In this document: piece after piece, positions 1-7,161 of the stretch
Numbering within the stretch: position 1 is the first letter of the stretch
Layout: each line of letters starts with the position of its first letter
Notes under the pieces: model-generated
What the model was told of the DNA's origin: nothing
Seen by the model: the letters and a program-made list of their open reading frames with translations, nothing else
Database searches by the model: none
NCBI GenBank assembly: GCA_004553095.1
Contig: SFMJ01000016.1
Location: 1-18,361, forward strand
Reading direction: 5' to 3'
Source: Bacteroidales bacterium
Lineage (GTDB): Bacteria > Bacteroidota > Bacteroidia > Bacteroidales > Muribaculaceae
DNA: 18,361 nucleotides
Translations under genes and position numbers: made by a program

Positions 1-2736
1 TGGGGGCAGGCGGTGCTGGGCTATGATTTCGCTGTCACTCAGGGAGAGTTTCATTCTCTTGTGACAGAACCCCAAGAATCAACTACTTATCTCGACTTGT
101 CTGCAGTGACAGATATGACAGAAACAGCCTTTACCCCGGAAGGCATCGTCACATCAGAAGATATTGATGCCACCGGCTTTGACTTAGGATTTACAGTCAA
201 TTTTAATGGCACCGAATGCGATCATTTCGTGATCTATGGCTTAGGAGTGGTGCAACTTGGCGGCGAGACCATCAGCTTGCTAACCACCGGCGACGGCTGG
301 ACCATCACCCAAGGCTTGGTGAATGGCTTGATGTGCTATAACAATACATGTACAGCACTCGCCGACGAAACTAAAATCATATATAGGATAAGCGGCGAGG
401 CCCCCAATCGCAAACTTACCGTAGAATACAATCAAATCGGTCTGAAGCAGGCGTGGTGGGCTGATGAATGGGCTCATCTAATCTCCTACCAGATCTCTAT
501 CTGTGAGGATGGCACCATCTCCTACTGCTTCGAAGAGTTTGATGCAGGTGAAGAAAACTACAAGTTCTATGTCGGCTTAACGGGTAACATGAGTGAATAC
601 ATCACTCTGAGTGGCAATAGCCTTGACGAGGGTGTGGTTTCCACCAACGCTTCCACTGTCTCAGTGAACAAGATCGCCGCCGGCAAGACCGTGACCCTTA
701 CTCCCCCGAGTGATTGTGCCGCTCCTGCCGCTCAACCCACCAACTTGCAACTCACATCTACTTCCAATAAGGTGAATGGCATGTTCGATCCTTCCGAAGA
801 TGCCGATCATTATCTGATCGTTTATACCGACGGCTCAGAGATGACAGCCACTCCCGAAGATGGAATGACGTATGCACAAGGAGATGAGATAGGCAATGCC
901 AAAGTGTGGAAATATACCACCGACACTGATTTCGAAGTCCACAACCAGCCGGGTGGCACAGCCTACAAGTTCTATATTTTCGGTGCAAATTCTTACTGCT
1001 CGAATGGTCCGGTATATCTGAATGCCGCTCCCCTCACGCTTGATATTAGCACCAAACCCGCTTCTCCCGCTGCACTCAGTGCCACACCCTCAGGTCTTAA
1101 TTCCATTAAGGTCAATGTTACCGGCAATGAAGCCGGCGACAATATCCTGGTGGTCTACAACTCCGAACTCTTGCGTGATATGTATGGAGATCATGCCCTG
1201 ATCGGCACAATCTCAGGCATCTATAATACCGGCGATGAGATCGAAGGTGGAGGCAAGGTGGCATACGCAGGCCCCGCCACTGAAGAGATCGTGGTCGAAG
1301 GTCTTGAACCCTCTACTGCTTATCACTTCATGGCTTATTGCTACAACGATCAGGCTGAGTATTCTACCGATGTGGTAAGAGAGCAATCTTCCACTTATAT
1401 CACCGTGCCCTTCGAGACTGACTTCAGCGACTGCATGGTCTACGAAGTAAATGCTGCAGGTTGGACTACTAATGAAGACACCGGCTTCCGCCTTAATACT
1501 ATGAACTATGTAACCGGAGGTAATGAATATCAATATTCTTGCAACTTCACCAGTTCTGCTGCTGATGGCATAATCAACTGGGCGCAAATGCCTCCCGTGG
1601 TAATTGAGAAGTCGCATGCTATTATGACCCTCGAATACACTATGTATTCTGTTTTGAATCGTTTCAGCAAGGAGGCTTACAATAGCTGGGCTGAGAATGA
1701 TGTTTTCGCTATCCAGGCATCTACCGACGGCGGCGAAACTTGGGAAAATGTTGCTGCTCATACCACTTCCAATCACCCCGAGATTGCCGAAATGACTGAT
1801 TTCGTTAATCTCCAAGCCGATTTCACTCCCTACACCGGCAAGACCATTCTGGTGCGTGTATACTGGGAAACTTATAATCCTTCAGGTTGGGGCGCATATC
1901 TCGTGATCAATAGCATTAAGTTCGAGCAGGGCGAATTGACTGCTACTCCGACACTCTCTGTCGGCGATATCACTCACAACTCAGCCAAGTTGAGCTGGAT
2001 TGGCACACAAGATAGTTATGAGATCAAATTCGGCAAGGTGGGTGAAGAGCCTACTCTCTATACCGACGTCACCGGCTCTGAACTCGTAATGACCGATCTC
2101 GACTTCTCTACCGACTATTCCGCTACTATCCGTGGCGTCGCCGGCGAGGGTGACTATTCCGAATGGTCTGAGCCTGTATCTTTCACCACGGCTAATTATC
2201 CCGATTGCGTCGCTCCGACCGATCTCGAAGCCAATATCGACAATTTCGCCGAGGATAAGAGCGCTGTGCTCAGTTGGGTTGCTGCCGACGACCACCTCTC
2301 TTGGGAGGTTCGCTACCGCAAGTCTTCTGACTCTGAATATACCTATGTTTCCGACCTCACAGAGACTACTACCACTCTCACCGAACTCGATGAAGAGACT
2401 GCCTACCTCTGGAGTGTTCGTGCCGCTTGTACTTATGATCGCACCACCGTCTGGAGCGCACAGAGTCGCTTCGAGACTCCGCAATGCAGCGGCTTGAGCG
2501 CACTGAGTGCCAAGAATATAATCGTAAGAGGCAATAATGGTTATGTCAATATCTTGAATGGCCCTGCTGCTCTTATCGATTTCGTCGAAGTTTACGATGC
2601 TGCCGGTCAACTCGTGAAGCGTGTCGAAGTAGGATCGACCGACAATGTCATGATACCCGTTAGCAAGAACCACGGCGTATACATGGTAACTGTCGGACTC
2701 AACAAGAAAACCACCACTTATAAAGTAGTGCTGTAA
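1..2736 (+). CDS. FN3/adhesin-like surface protein with T9SS type A sorting domain, 5' truncated
   Basis: The frame is open from base 1 (WGQAVLGYDF...), so the true start lies upstream; the GTG at 13 is only the first possible start inside the window. The first visible residues look like the end of a signal peptide, so perhaps only about 20 residues are missing (inference). Numbered from the GTG at 13, residues about 25-230 form a beta-rich N-terminal domain and about 235-460 two FN3-like segments. Residues about 460-690 resemble a choice-of-anchor/MAM-like jelly roll (TDFSDC, STDGGETW, INSIKF), and about 690-830 are two clear FN3 domains. The last 75 residues (VEVYDAAGQLVKRVEV, ending TTTYKVVL) fit a T9SS type A C-terminal domain, which directs outer-membrane export and surface attachment. 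No catalytic motif was recognised; an adhesive or scaffold role is likely. It ends just before a strong terminator. Confidence 0.85.
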   Translation, partial: WGQAVLGYDFAVTQGEFHSLVTEPQESTTYLDLSAVTDMTETAFTPEGIVTSEDIDATGFDLGFTVNFNGTECDHFVIYGLGVVQLGGETISLLTTGDGWTITQGLVNGLMCYNNTCTALADETKIIYRISGEAPNRKLTVEYNQIGLKQAWWADEWAHLISYQISICEDGTISYCFEEFDAGEENYKFYVGLTGNMSEYITLSGNSLDEGVVSTNASTVSVNKIAAGKTVTLTPPSDCAAPAAQPTNLQLTSTSNKVNGMFDPSEDADHYLIVYTDGSEMTATPEDGMTYAQGDEIGNAKVWKYTTDTDFEVHNQPGGTAYKFYIFGANSYCSNGPVYLNAAPLTLDISTKPASPAALSATPSGLNSIKVNVTGNEAGDNILVVYNSELLRDMYGDHALIGTISGIYNTGDEIEGGGKVAYAGPATEEIVVEGLEPSTAYHFMAYCYNDQAEYSTDVVREQSSTYITVPFETDFSDCMVYEVNAAGWTTNEDTGFRLNTMNYVTGGNEYQYSCNFTSSAADGIINWAQMPPVVIEKSHAIMTLEYTMYSVLNRFSKEAYNSWAENDVFAIQASTDGGETWENVAAHTTSNHPEIAEMTDFVNLQADFTPYTGKTILVRVYWETYNPSGWGAYLVINSIKFEQGELTATPTLSVGDITHNSAKLSWIGTQDSYEIKFGKVGEEPTLYTDVTGSELVMTDLDFSTDYSATIRGVAGEGDYSEWSEPVSFTTANYPDCVAPTDLEANIDNFAEDKSAVLSWVAADDHLSWEVRYRKSSDSEYTYVSDLTETTTTLTELDEETAYLWSVRAACTYDRTTVWSAQSRFETPQCSGLSALSAKNIIVRGNNGYVNILNGPAALIDFVEVYDAAGQLVKRVEVGSTDNVMIPVSKNHGVYMVTVGLNKKTTTYKVVL

Positions 2737-2756
2737 TTATACTATCCGGTGATAGA

Positions 2757-2802
2757 AATCGGGTGTCTCAACTGCGGTTGAGACACCCGATTATCTTTTT
2801 AT
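2757..2802 (+). terminator. Rho-independent terminator of the FN3/T9SS gene
   Basis: A perfect 16-bp stem (2757-2772 with 2777-2792) closes a TGCG loop and is followed by ATCTTTTTATT. It sits 21 bp after the stop at 2736 and between two convergent genes. The minus strand has only a weak T tract beyond the stem, so termination of the minus-strand gene ending at 2812 is possible but less certain. Confidence 0.9.
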
Positions 2803-2811
2803 TACTGTCGA

Positions 2812-3279
2812 TTAATACTCGATCTTGTCAGGCTTTTCATCCCAGAGACGGAAAGCGGCGAGAGCCTCTTCGCTCAGCAGACGACTCGATTCCAAGCGAC
2901 GTTGCTCCGGTTTCAGGTCGAGCTCGTCGTAGATGAAGGAGTCATCGAAGCCGATGTTGGCGGCGTCATGCTTATCGTTGCCATAGTAGAGACGATCGAG
3001 GTGGGCCCAATAGATCGCTCCGAGACACATCGGACAGGGCTCACACGAGGAGTAAATCTCACAACCGCTCAGATCATGAGTGCCCAACTTGGCGCAAGCA
3101 TTGCGGATGGCACTCACCTCGGCATGTGCCGTCGCGTCATGGTTGGACGTTACTCGGTTCACTCCGGTGGCTATAATCTCGCCATCGCGAGCTATCACTG
3201 CGCCAAACGGGCCACCTCCGTTGGCGACATTCTCTTTGGAAAGGGCAATCGCCTTTCTCATCAATTCTTCTTTTGTCAT
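2812..3279 (-). CDS. guaD: Guanine deaminase
   Basis: This 155-residue enzyme of the cytidine/deoxycytidylate deaminase fold probably hydrolyses guanine to xanthine and ammonia in the cytosol, in purine salvage. The zinc site is intact: H52-A-E54 (HAEVSAI) supplies the ligand and proton shuttle, and C82 and C85 in PCPMC complete it. The GGPFGAVI segment, SSCEPCPMCLGAIYWA and AGFDDSFIY-like stretch (here IGFDDSFIYDEL) and the terminal EY match Bacillus subtilis GuaD as I remember it, more closely than the tRNA adenosine deaminase TadA. The start ATG at 3279 gives the usual length of about 155 residues; an upstream in-frame start at 3456 would only add residues overlapping the next gene. The gene lies 11 bp downstream of the T9SS gene on the same strand and may be co-transcribed with it. 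Confidence 0.9.
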   Translation of the reverse strand: MTKEELMRKAIALSKENVANGGGPFGAVIARDGEIIATGVNRVTSNHDATAHAEVSAIRNACAKLGTHDLSGCEIYSSCEPCPMCLGAIYWAHLDRLYYGNDKHDAANIGFDDSFIYDELDLKPEQRRLESSRLLSEEALAAFRLWDEKPDKIEY

Positions 3280-3290
3280 AATTGGTCGTT

Positions 3291-4829
3291 TTATTGAGAG
3301 ATAATTCCCCCTATTGCTATCTTGCGGCAGACCATACCATAGCGGACTATGTAGATGCCGCCTGCCAGGGGGATATACGTTGATTGTTGATTGTCGGGAG
3401 TCAGGGTTGCCACTCTTCGCCCGGCGAGGTCGTAGATCTCGATAGCCCGATCGCAATACCCTATTGTTATGCCGTCTTGCCCTATCTTCAGGATGTCGCC
3501 ATCCTCTGCCACACTCTCCACTCGGCTTTCCACCGAGACCGCAATAGGCTCGGAGGCGGCAGATTCTCCCTGCTTCCAGACGGCACTCACTCGATAGGTG
3601 TAGGTGTGCTGTGGCATGATATCATCATCGACCCAACGGCGTTGCTCCTGATCGACCTTGCCGATATAGAAGCCATCGCGATAGACACGATACTCCCGGA
3701 GTTCCTGCCCGTCGCTGTGTCGCTGCGGTTCATCCCACTCCAAGGCAATCGAAGGTCGATCGGCATAGCCATAGACCTGACGCAGATTCCGGACTCCCGG
3801 AAGTTCCGTCACAACCACATCCACCTCTTGAGGCTCGCAGTAGTTGTCGTCAAAGTTCAGGTCGATCTCGTAGGCCAACTCCGCCATATAGTAGCATCCC
3901 ATATCATCGACCACTAATGGTATGTCCGAGAGATTGATCACCTTCTCGCCATCCACCGGTATACTCACTCCCCTCGTTTCGCTTATCAATAGATCATTCT
4001 TATAGAGCCCTACACGATAATCTTCGGCATAGATCGGTTCTCTGCCATTATTGCGAAGAGTCACCTCCATCCTCAATTTAGTATTGGCATACACCATGCT
4101 CGGCACCATCATAGCCATCAGTGAGATATCATGGTCTTTGAGATTGGAGATCGATATATTGTCTAACGCGATACATGAGTTGGATACACGCAGAGCGGAG
4201 CCGATGAAGGCTATTCTGACATAATTGCTCTCGCCGAAGTCTGTCAAGGGAAGTTCGACACGTATCCACCGATTTCGCTGATCTTGAGCAAGATCGGCAC
4301 TGTAGATCTCTGCGAATGGCAGATCATTGGCGGCTACTTCGACCCTGAAGCCCGCCGCATTGGGCGTGTAATAATAATAGAACACCAGCGAGGCATCCTC
4401 CGCCCCCGAGATATCTACCCGAGGGGATATAAGACGATACTCTCGGTTCGCTTCATTACATGTCAATACACAGGAATAGCCATCCTCATCCTGAGCCTTA
4501 ATGCCGGTCACCGAGGCCAACTCTGCATACCATCGGCTCTCCGTGTCATATATATCCGGGATGCTCTGTTCGCACACCCAGGGGAGAACACCCTGATGCT
4601 CTTCCGACCAATCCTCGCGAAGAGGAAGCGAATAAACATCCTCATCACTTTGGGCCATAACCGCGACAGCATCACCTTGAGCCTTAACTAAGGCACATTC
4701 ACTTTGGGCCATAACTGCGACAGCATCGCCTTGAGCCTTAACGAAGGCACATTCACTTTGGGCCATAACGAGCGTTGTCGAGCCTAAGATCGACAAAAAA
4801 GCGAGCAGATATGACAGAAAAGCCCTCAT
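3291..4829 (-). CDS. Secreted adhesin-like protein (anchor-J/MAM-like, CARDB-like, FN3) with T9SS sorting domain
   Basis: This 512-residue exported protein begins with a signal peptide (residues 1-23, cleaved near VMA-Q). Residues about 68-230 look like a choice-of-anchor/MAM-like jelly roll (LPLREDW, YRLISPRVDISG, CIALDNISI). Residues about 235-345 resemble a CARDB-like beta domain (LRNNGREPI, DDNYCEP), and about 350-435 an FN3 domain (YRVYRDGFYIG, YTYRVSAV). The C-terminal 70 residues (IEIYDLAGRRV, GGIYIVRYG) are a T9SS type A sorting signal. The protein is therefore expected on the cell surface or released; no enzymatic site was seen. Odd feature: the segment just after the signal peptide is a tandem 18-residue repeat that recreates the MAQS cleavage context three times. 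Start at the ATG ending at 4829, which gives a clean signal peptide. Confidence 0.85.
   Translation of the reverse strand: MRAFLSYLLAFLSILGSTTLVMAQSECAFVKAQGDAVAVMAQSECALVKAQGDAVAVMAQSDEDVYSLPLREDWSEEHQGVLPWVCEQSIPDIYDTESRWYAELASVTGIKAQDEDGYSCVLTCNEANREYRLISPRVDISGAEDASLVFYYYYTPNAAGFRVEVAANDLPFAEIYSADLAQDQRNRWIRVELPLTDFGESNYVRIAFIGSALRVSNSCIALDNISISNLKDHDISLMAMMVPSMVYANTKLRMEVTLRNNGREPIYAEDYRVGLYKNDLLISETRGVSIPVDGEKVINLSDIPLVVDDMGCYYMAELAYEIDLNFDDNYCEPQEVDVVVTELPGVRNLRQVYGYADRPSIALEWDEPQRHSDGQELREYRVYRDGFYIGKVDQEQRRWVDDDIMPQHTYTYRVSAVWKQGESAASEPIAVSVESRVESVAEDGDILKIGQDGITIGYCDRAIEIYDLAGRRVATLTPDNQQSTYIPLAGGIYIVRYGMVCRKIAIGGIISQ
4645..4769 (-). repeat. 54-bp tandem repeat (2 copies plus a partial third) at the signal-peptide junction
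   Basis: The sequence recurs with a 54-bp period, with units beginning at 4645, 4699 and 4753 (TCACTTTGGGCCATAAC each time); the third breaks off after about 17 bp. It encodes an in-frame 18-residue unit, MAQSECAxVKAQGDAVAV. Copies differ at only a few positions, so the duplication looks recent. Confidence 0.9.
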
Positions 4830-4846
4830 AATAACTAATCAGACCA

Positions 4847-4854
4847 CAAAATTA
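4847..4854 (-). promoter_or_regulatory. Candidate -7 box for the minus-strand T9SS gene
   Basis: On the minus strand this reads TAATTTTG, a full match to the Bacteroidetes -7 consensus TAnnTTTG, 18 bp before the ATG at 4829. I see no clear TTTG at the -33 position, so this is only a candidate. It lies back to back with the tRNA promoter. Confidence 0.4.
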
Positions 4855-4873
4855 ACAAAAAAAAAGAAAAGAT

Positions 4874-4904
4874 TTTGCAGAATTAAAAAAAGTAATTAAC
4901 TTTG
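4874..4904 (+). promoter_or_regulatory. Bacteroidetes-type promoter for tRNA-Ser
   Basis: TTTG at 4874-4877 and TAACTTTG at 4897-4904 are separated by 19 bp, which fits the -33/-7 promoter of Bacteroidota primary sigma factors. Transcription would begin about 90 bp before the tRNA. The leader at 4911-4997 holds no ORF I can support. Confidence 0.75.
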
Positions 4905-4997
4905 CAGTCGCAAACCACAGCAAAAAGCGCCCAAAGCAAGTCCAAGACTCCATCCGAGTCAAAGGAAAAGCGCGAAAAGCAAGTGGTGACACATATT

Positions 4998-5084
4998 GGA
5001 GAGGTGGGTGAGTGGCTGAAACCACCAGTTTGCTAAACTGACGTAGGAGCAATCCTACCACGAGTTCGAATCTCGTCCTCTCCG
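4998..5084 (+). tRNA. tRNA-Ser (anticodon GCT)
   Basis: An 87-nt class II tRNA. The acceptor stem GGAGAGG (4998-5004) pairs with CCTCTCC (5077-5083), with discriminator G5084. The D arm is GGT/ACC, the anticodon loop TTGCTAA holds GCT, and the long variable arm GTAGGA-GCAA-TCCTAC is diagnostic of serine tRNA. The T arm is ACGAG-TTCGAAT-CTCGT. It reads AGC/AGU codons. CCA is not encoded (the genome has CCC after the discriminator). The outermost anticodon-stem pair is a C-A mismatch, leaving four paired bases. Confidence 0.96.
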
Positions 5085-5087
5085 CCC

Positions 5088-5122
5088 AAAGCCTGCAGCG
5101 TTCCCGCCGCAGGCTTTTTTTA
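5088..5122 (+). terminator. Rho-independent terminator of tRNA-Ser
   Basis: AAAGCCTGC (5088-5096) pairs with GCAGGCTTT (5109-5117) around a 12-nt loop, followed by further Ts to 5121. It lies directly after the tRNA 3' end. Confidence 0.88.
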
Positions 5123-5142
5123 CACACCCGAGAGCCCCACTC

Positions 5143-5178
5143 AGCCCCGTGTGCAGCCCCGTGTGCAGCCCCAAGTGC
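5143..5178. repeat. Three 12-bp tandem units leading into the 54-bp repeat
   Basis: AGCCCCGTGTGC occurs at 5143-5154 and 5155-5166, and the variant AGCCCCAAGTGC at 5167-5178 is the first part of the left 54-bp repeat. The second 54-bp copy (6157) lacks these extra units. Confidence 0.85.
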
Positions 5179-5220
5179 CGGCGCGAAAGCTACTGTGTCA
5201 AGCGATTCCATCGCTTGATA
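5167..5220. repeat. Left copy of a perfect 54-bp direct repeat with REP-like palindrome
   Basis: Identical over 54 bp to 6157-6210, 990 bp away, in the same orientation. Inside it, 5198-5206 (TCAAGCGAT) and 5210-5218 form a perfect 9-bp stem around TCC. On the minus strand a CAGTAG sequence sits just after the palindrome. The transposase remnant's stop codon (TGA, 5198-5200) lies within the palindrome. The layout resembles a REP sequence flanking a RAYT gene. Confidence 0.9.
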
Positions 5221-5650
5221 ACCCCCTCTCGCCTTCGGCGATCTTCTCCGCTATCTCATTCAACTCCAAGCACTGCGACCGGCTGATAGTCTTCCGCTGC
5301 ATGTGATACTCCCACGGGCTTATCTGCAACAGCAAGCCCCGCGAGCATGCATAAAAACTCTCTCCCGATGGCTTATAAAGCGCCGGAAAGCCATTCTCCC
5401 GAAGAAAGATGACCCGATAGCCCCGATCCATCGCTGCCCGAAGCACCACCTTCTCCTTCGGTGAAATCGCCGCGCTCACAAGAACTCCCCCTCGCTCCCC
5501 ACATGCCATCCAGGCCTCATATAGACGCTCATACTCCTCCTCACTATAGCGCCGATGCACCACCACCGCCATCTTATCCGGAATGTCCAACAGAAAACGA
5601 TTCCCCACAATCTGGCAGCGCCTCCCCGCCACTTCCATGTCATGCAACAC
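5198..5650 (-). pseudogene. C-terminal fragment of a RAYT-like (REP-associated) transposase
   Basis: A 150-residue frame starting MLHDMEVAGRRC. From memory it matches the C-terminal half of long (about 300-residue) Bacteroidales RAYT-like proteins: GNRFLLDIPDKMAVVVHRR, then GGVLVSAAISPKEK, then LREN, then ACSRGLLLQISPWE. In those proteins this half is fused to an HUH transposase domain. Here it lies in a different frame from the N-terminal piece, which it overlaps by 11 bp (5640-5650). The connecting segment expected between them (roughly 45 residues including the family's YxDR..REGQL-type stretch) is missing. I read both pieces as one gene broken by an internal deletion with frameshift. The fragment ends inside the left REP-like palindrome. 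It is unlikely to be active. Confidence 0.7.
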
Positions 5651-6101
5651 AGTAAAATACTCCCTTCCCGTGAGTATCCCCTATGTGAAAAATCTGCCAA
5701 TATGCCTTATTACAACCCATCTTAAAACCCGACACCACCTTGCCAAGATGCTTCCCCTCAGGCAGATTCTCCTTGACTTTGACTATCAGATGGATATGAT
5801 CCGGCATAATACACACCTCCCATACCGTGATCATCGGATAGTAATACTCGATCTTTCTGATTTCTTCGTTTAGGATCGCCTCTCCCAACCGTGAAAGCAC
5901 CACGCGCGGACTGTCGGGAGAGCCGGGAGGCGCATCAGCGCGCCCCACAAGCTCACCCAAGACAGGCATCCGCCCCTCCACTACAAGAGTCAGCATATAG
6001 GCTCCCTTCCATTGGTAATTATGCCACGAAGAGCGACGTTTCATCGAATGGATCGTCTCATTGAGATTCATCTCGCGAGCAGTATCATCATCTATACGCA
6101 T
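5640..6101 (-). pseudogene. N-terminal HUH domain fragment of a RAYT-like transposase
   Basis: A 153-residue frame carrying the Y1/HUH transposase core: HNYQWKGAYMLTLVV near the start, then the metal-binding HUH motif as H102-I-H104 in IMPDHIHLIVKV, then VSGFKMGCNKAYW, where Y134 may be the nucleophile (uncertain: the usual tyrosine position reads G). It stops after GKGVFYCVA, where complete relatives continue, and the rest appears in another frame (5198-5650). RAYTs are domesticated single-strand transposases linked to mobilisation of REP palindromes, and REP-like palindromes flank this one. The ATG at 6101 overlaps the end of the DUF1573 gene by 14 bp; an internal Met (residue 20, MKRRSSWHNYQW) is an equally good family start. 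Confidence 0.75.
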
Positions 6102-6987
6102 AACAAAGAAAATTCAAGGCTCGACAGCCAAACTGTCGAGAACAGTAAAGAAACAGAGCCCCAAGTGCCGGCGCGAAAGCTACTGTGTCAAGCGATTCCA
6201 TCGCTTGATAGTGCCCGCTATGGCGAAGAGAAGTGAGCCCGGAGTCAAGCCTGAGTCCGGAGGCTGTAGAGAGCGCGGAGTCGAGGGTGAGGGTGACGGG
6301 GAGAGGGGCGCCCGCTATCCGGAGGGTGTCGGCGATAACAAGCCCCTCTGCTCGAGGGGCTGTGCCCGAGAGCAGGCCGTCAGCAAGGAGGCGGGGGGTG
6401 AGCGCCTGCAGGGATATCGGCTCTGACTCGCCGGGGGGAAGCAGGTCGCGCCAATGATGCGCCTTCAGCCAACTCGGACCCTCAATTCGCAGCGCCAATG
6501 TATCCACACCCGCATTATATACCTCCACCATCTCCACAGGCGAATCGCCCGGCTGAACTCCCCTAAATTCCACCCTGCTCGCCGATAGACATACATCCCC
6601 ATGCCTATACGGGAAGTAGCGACTCAACGTCGTGTCGCTCGCCACTACCCGCGCCACCAAGTCAAGCCGATAGCGACCCGTAGTCGTGGCAACGTACACA
6701 CTCTTCTCCTGATAGCCATAACGACCCGTCGGATCAAACCTCACATCCACATACAGACTATCCCCCGGATCTGCCGTTCGCTCATCCCATTCCCCGGCTA
6801 CACACCCGCACGATGTGCGTATATCGATGATTGACATCGACTTATCTCCCTCTGCATGCAACCAAAACCGATGACTCACCCCTCCACCGACGCCCGACAC
6901 AACCCCAAAGTCATGACGAAGTTCCGTCGATGCCAACACTGCCATCACCGCAATCATAAAAATAAATATCAGCAAAAATTTGCGCAT
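6088..6987 (-). CDS. DUF1573-family exported protein
   Basis: A 299-residue product with a signal peptide (MRKFLLIFIFMIAVMAVLA) and then a DUF1573 Ig-like beta domain: HDFG at 25-28, the characteristic TSCGC at 58-62, and DVRFDPTGRYGYQEKSVYV. Residues about 135-240 form a second beta domain (VEFRGVQPGDSPVEMVEVYN). DUF1573 proteins are common exported or lipidated Bacteroidota proteins of unknown molecular function. The last 40 or so residues are odd: they are encoded by the right 54-bp repeat and a hairpin, have no domain character (ending ALNFLCYAYR), and overlap the transposase fragment by 14 bp. The original C-terminus may therefore have been altered when the element arrived. The start ATG ending at 6987 gives the signal peptide. 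Confidence 0.75.
   Translation of the reverse strand: MRKFLLIFIFMIAVMAVLASTELRHDFGVVSGVGGGVSHRFWLHAEGDKSMSIIDIRTSCGCVAGEWDERTADPGDSLYVDVRFDPTGRYGYQEKSVYVATTTGRYRLDLVARVVASDTTLSRYFPYRHGDVCLSASRVEFRGVQPGDSPVEMVEVYNAGVDTLALRIEGPSWLKAHHWRDLLPPGESEPISLQALTPRLLADGLLSGTAPRAEGLVIADTLRIAGAPLPVTLTLDSALSTASGLRLDSGLTSLRHSGHYQAMESLDTVAFAPALGALFLYCSRQFGCRALNFLCYAYR
6120..6140 (-). terminator. Hairpin near the DUF1573 gene end (possible terminator or REP-like element)
   Basis: CTCGACAG (6120-6127) and CTGTCGAG (6133-6140) form a perfect 8-bp stem around a 5-nt loop. On the minus strand it is followed after a few bases by TTTTCTTT, so it could weakly terminate the DUF1573 transcript, although the frame stays open through it. 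It lies between the right 54-bp repeat and the transposase start, so it could equally be a second REP-type palindrome. Confidence 0.4.
6157..6210. repeat. Right copy of the perfect 54-bp direct repeat with REP-like palindrome
   Basis: Identical to 5167-5220. The palindrome occupies 6188-6208. On the minus strand the repeat is translated as part of the DUF1573 frame (YQAMESLDTVAFAPALGA). It lies 56 bp upstream of the transposase fragment's start codon. Confidence 0.9.
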
Positions 6988-7161
6988 ATCACACCAATTA
7001 TCATACTTAAATATCCCCCAAATTTAAGAATTATTTAAGAATTATTTGCCACTTATTGCCACTTATTGCCGCTTATTCTGCTTTTTTTTGTAACTTTGAG
7101 ATTTCAAATCATTCTGTCTGATAAAAAATATTTCATTAACTACATTCCAACCATATCGCTT
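6988..7161. promoter_or_regulatory. Divergent promoter region (DUF1573 minus / N-glycanase plus)
   Basis: On the plus strand TAACTTTG at 7091-7098 is a full -7 match. A TTG at 7066-7068 lies 22 bp upstream as a weak -33, inside three 10-bp repeats (TTGCCACTTA, last one changed) at about 7046-7076. On the minus strand TAAATTTG at 7019-7026 matches the -7 consensus 32 bp before the DUF1573 start, with no clear -33. Two TTAAGAATTA units lie at about 7024-7043. The tandem 10-bp repeats might be an operator, but this is unproven. Confidence 0.55.

Noticed and set aside
1213..2673. Long minus-strand frames inside the first gene
   Set aside because: Shadow frames caused by codon bias of the large FN3/T9SS gene; no recognisable protein character.
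4645..4769. CRISPR-like array
   Set aside because: The 54-bp units are directly tandem with no variable spacers and are in frame within a coding region.
5060..5090. Integrative-element attachment site at the tRNA-Ser 3' end
   Set aside because: No second copy of the tRNA 3' end and no integrase gene is visible in the window; the nearby 54-bp repeats do not match the tRNA.
4852..5211. Minus-strand frame of 119 codons beginning MESLDTVAFAPALGA
   Set aside because: It runs antisense through the tRNA-Ser gene and its terminator; only the first 54 bp (the direct repeat) resemble the DUF1573 frame.
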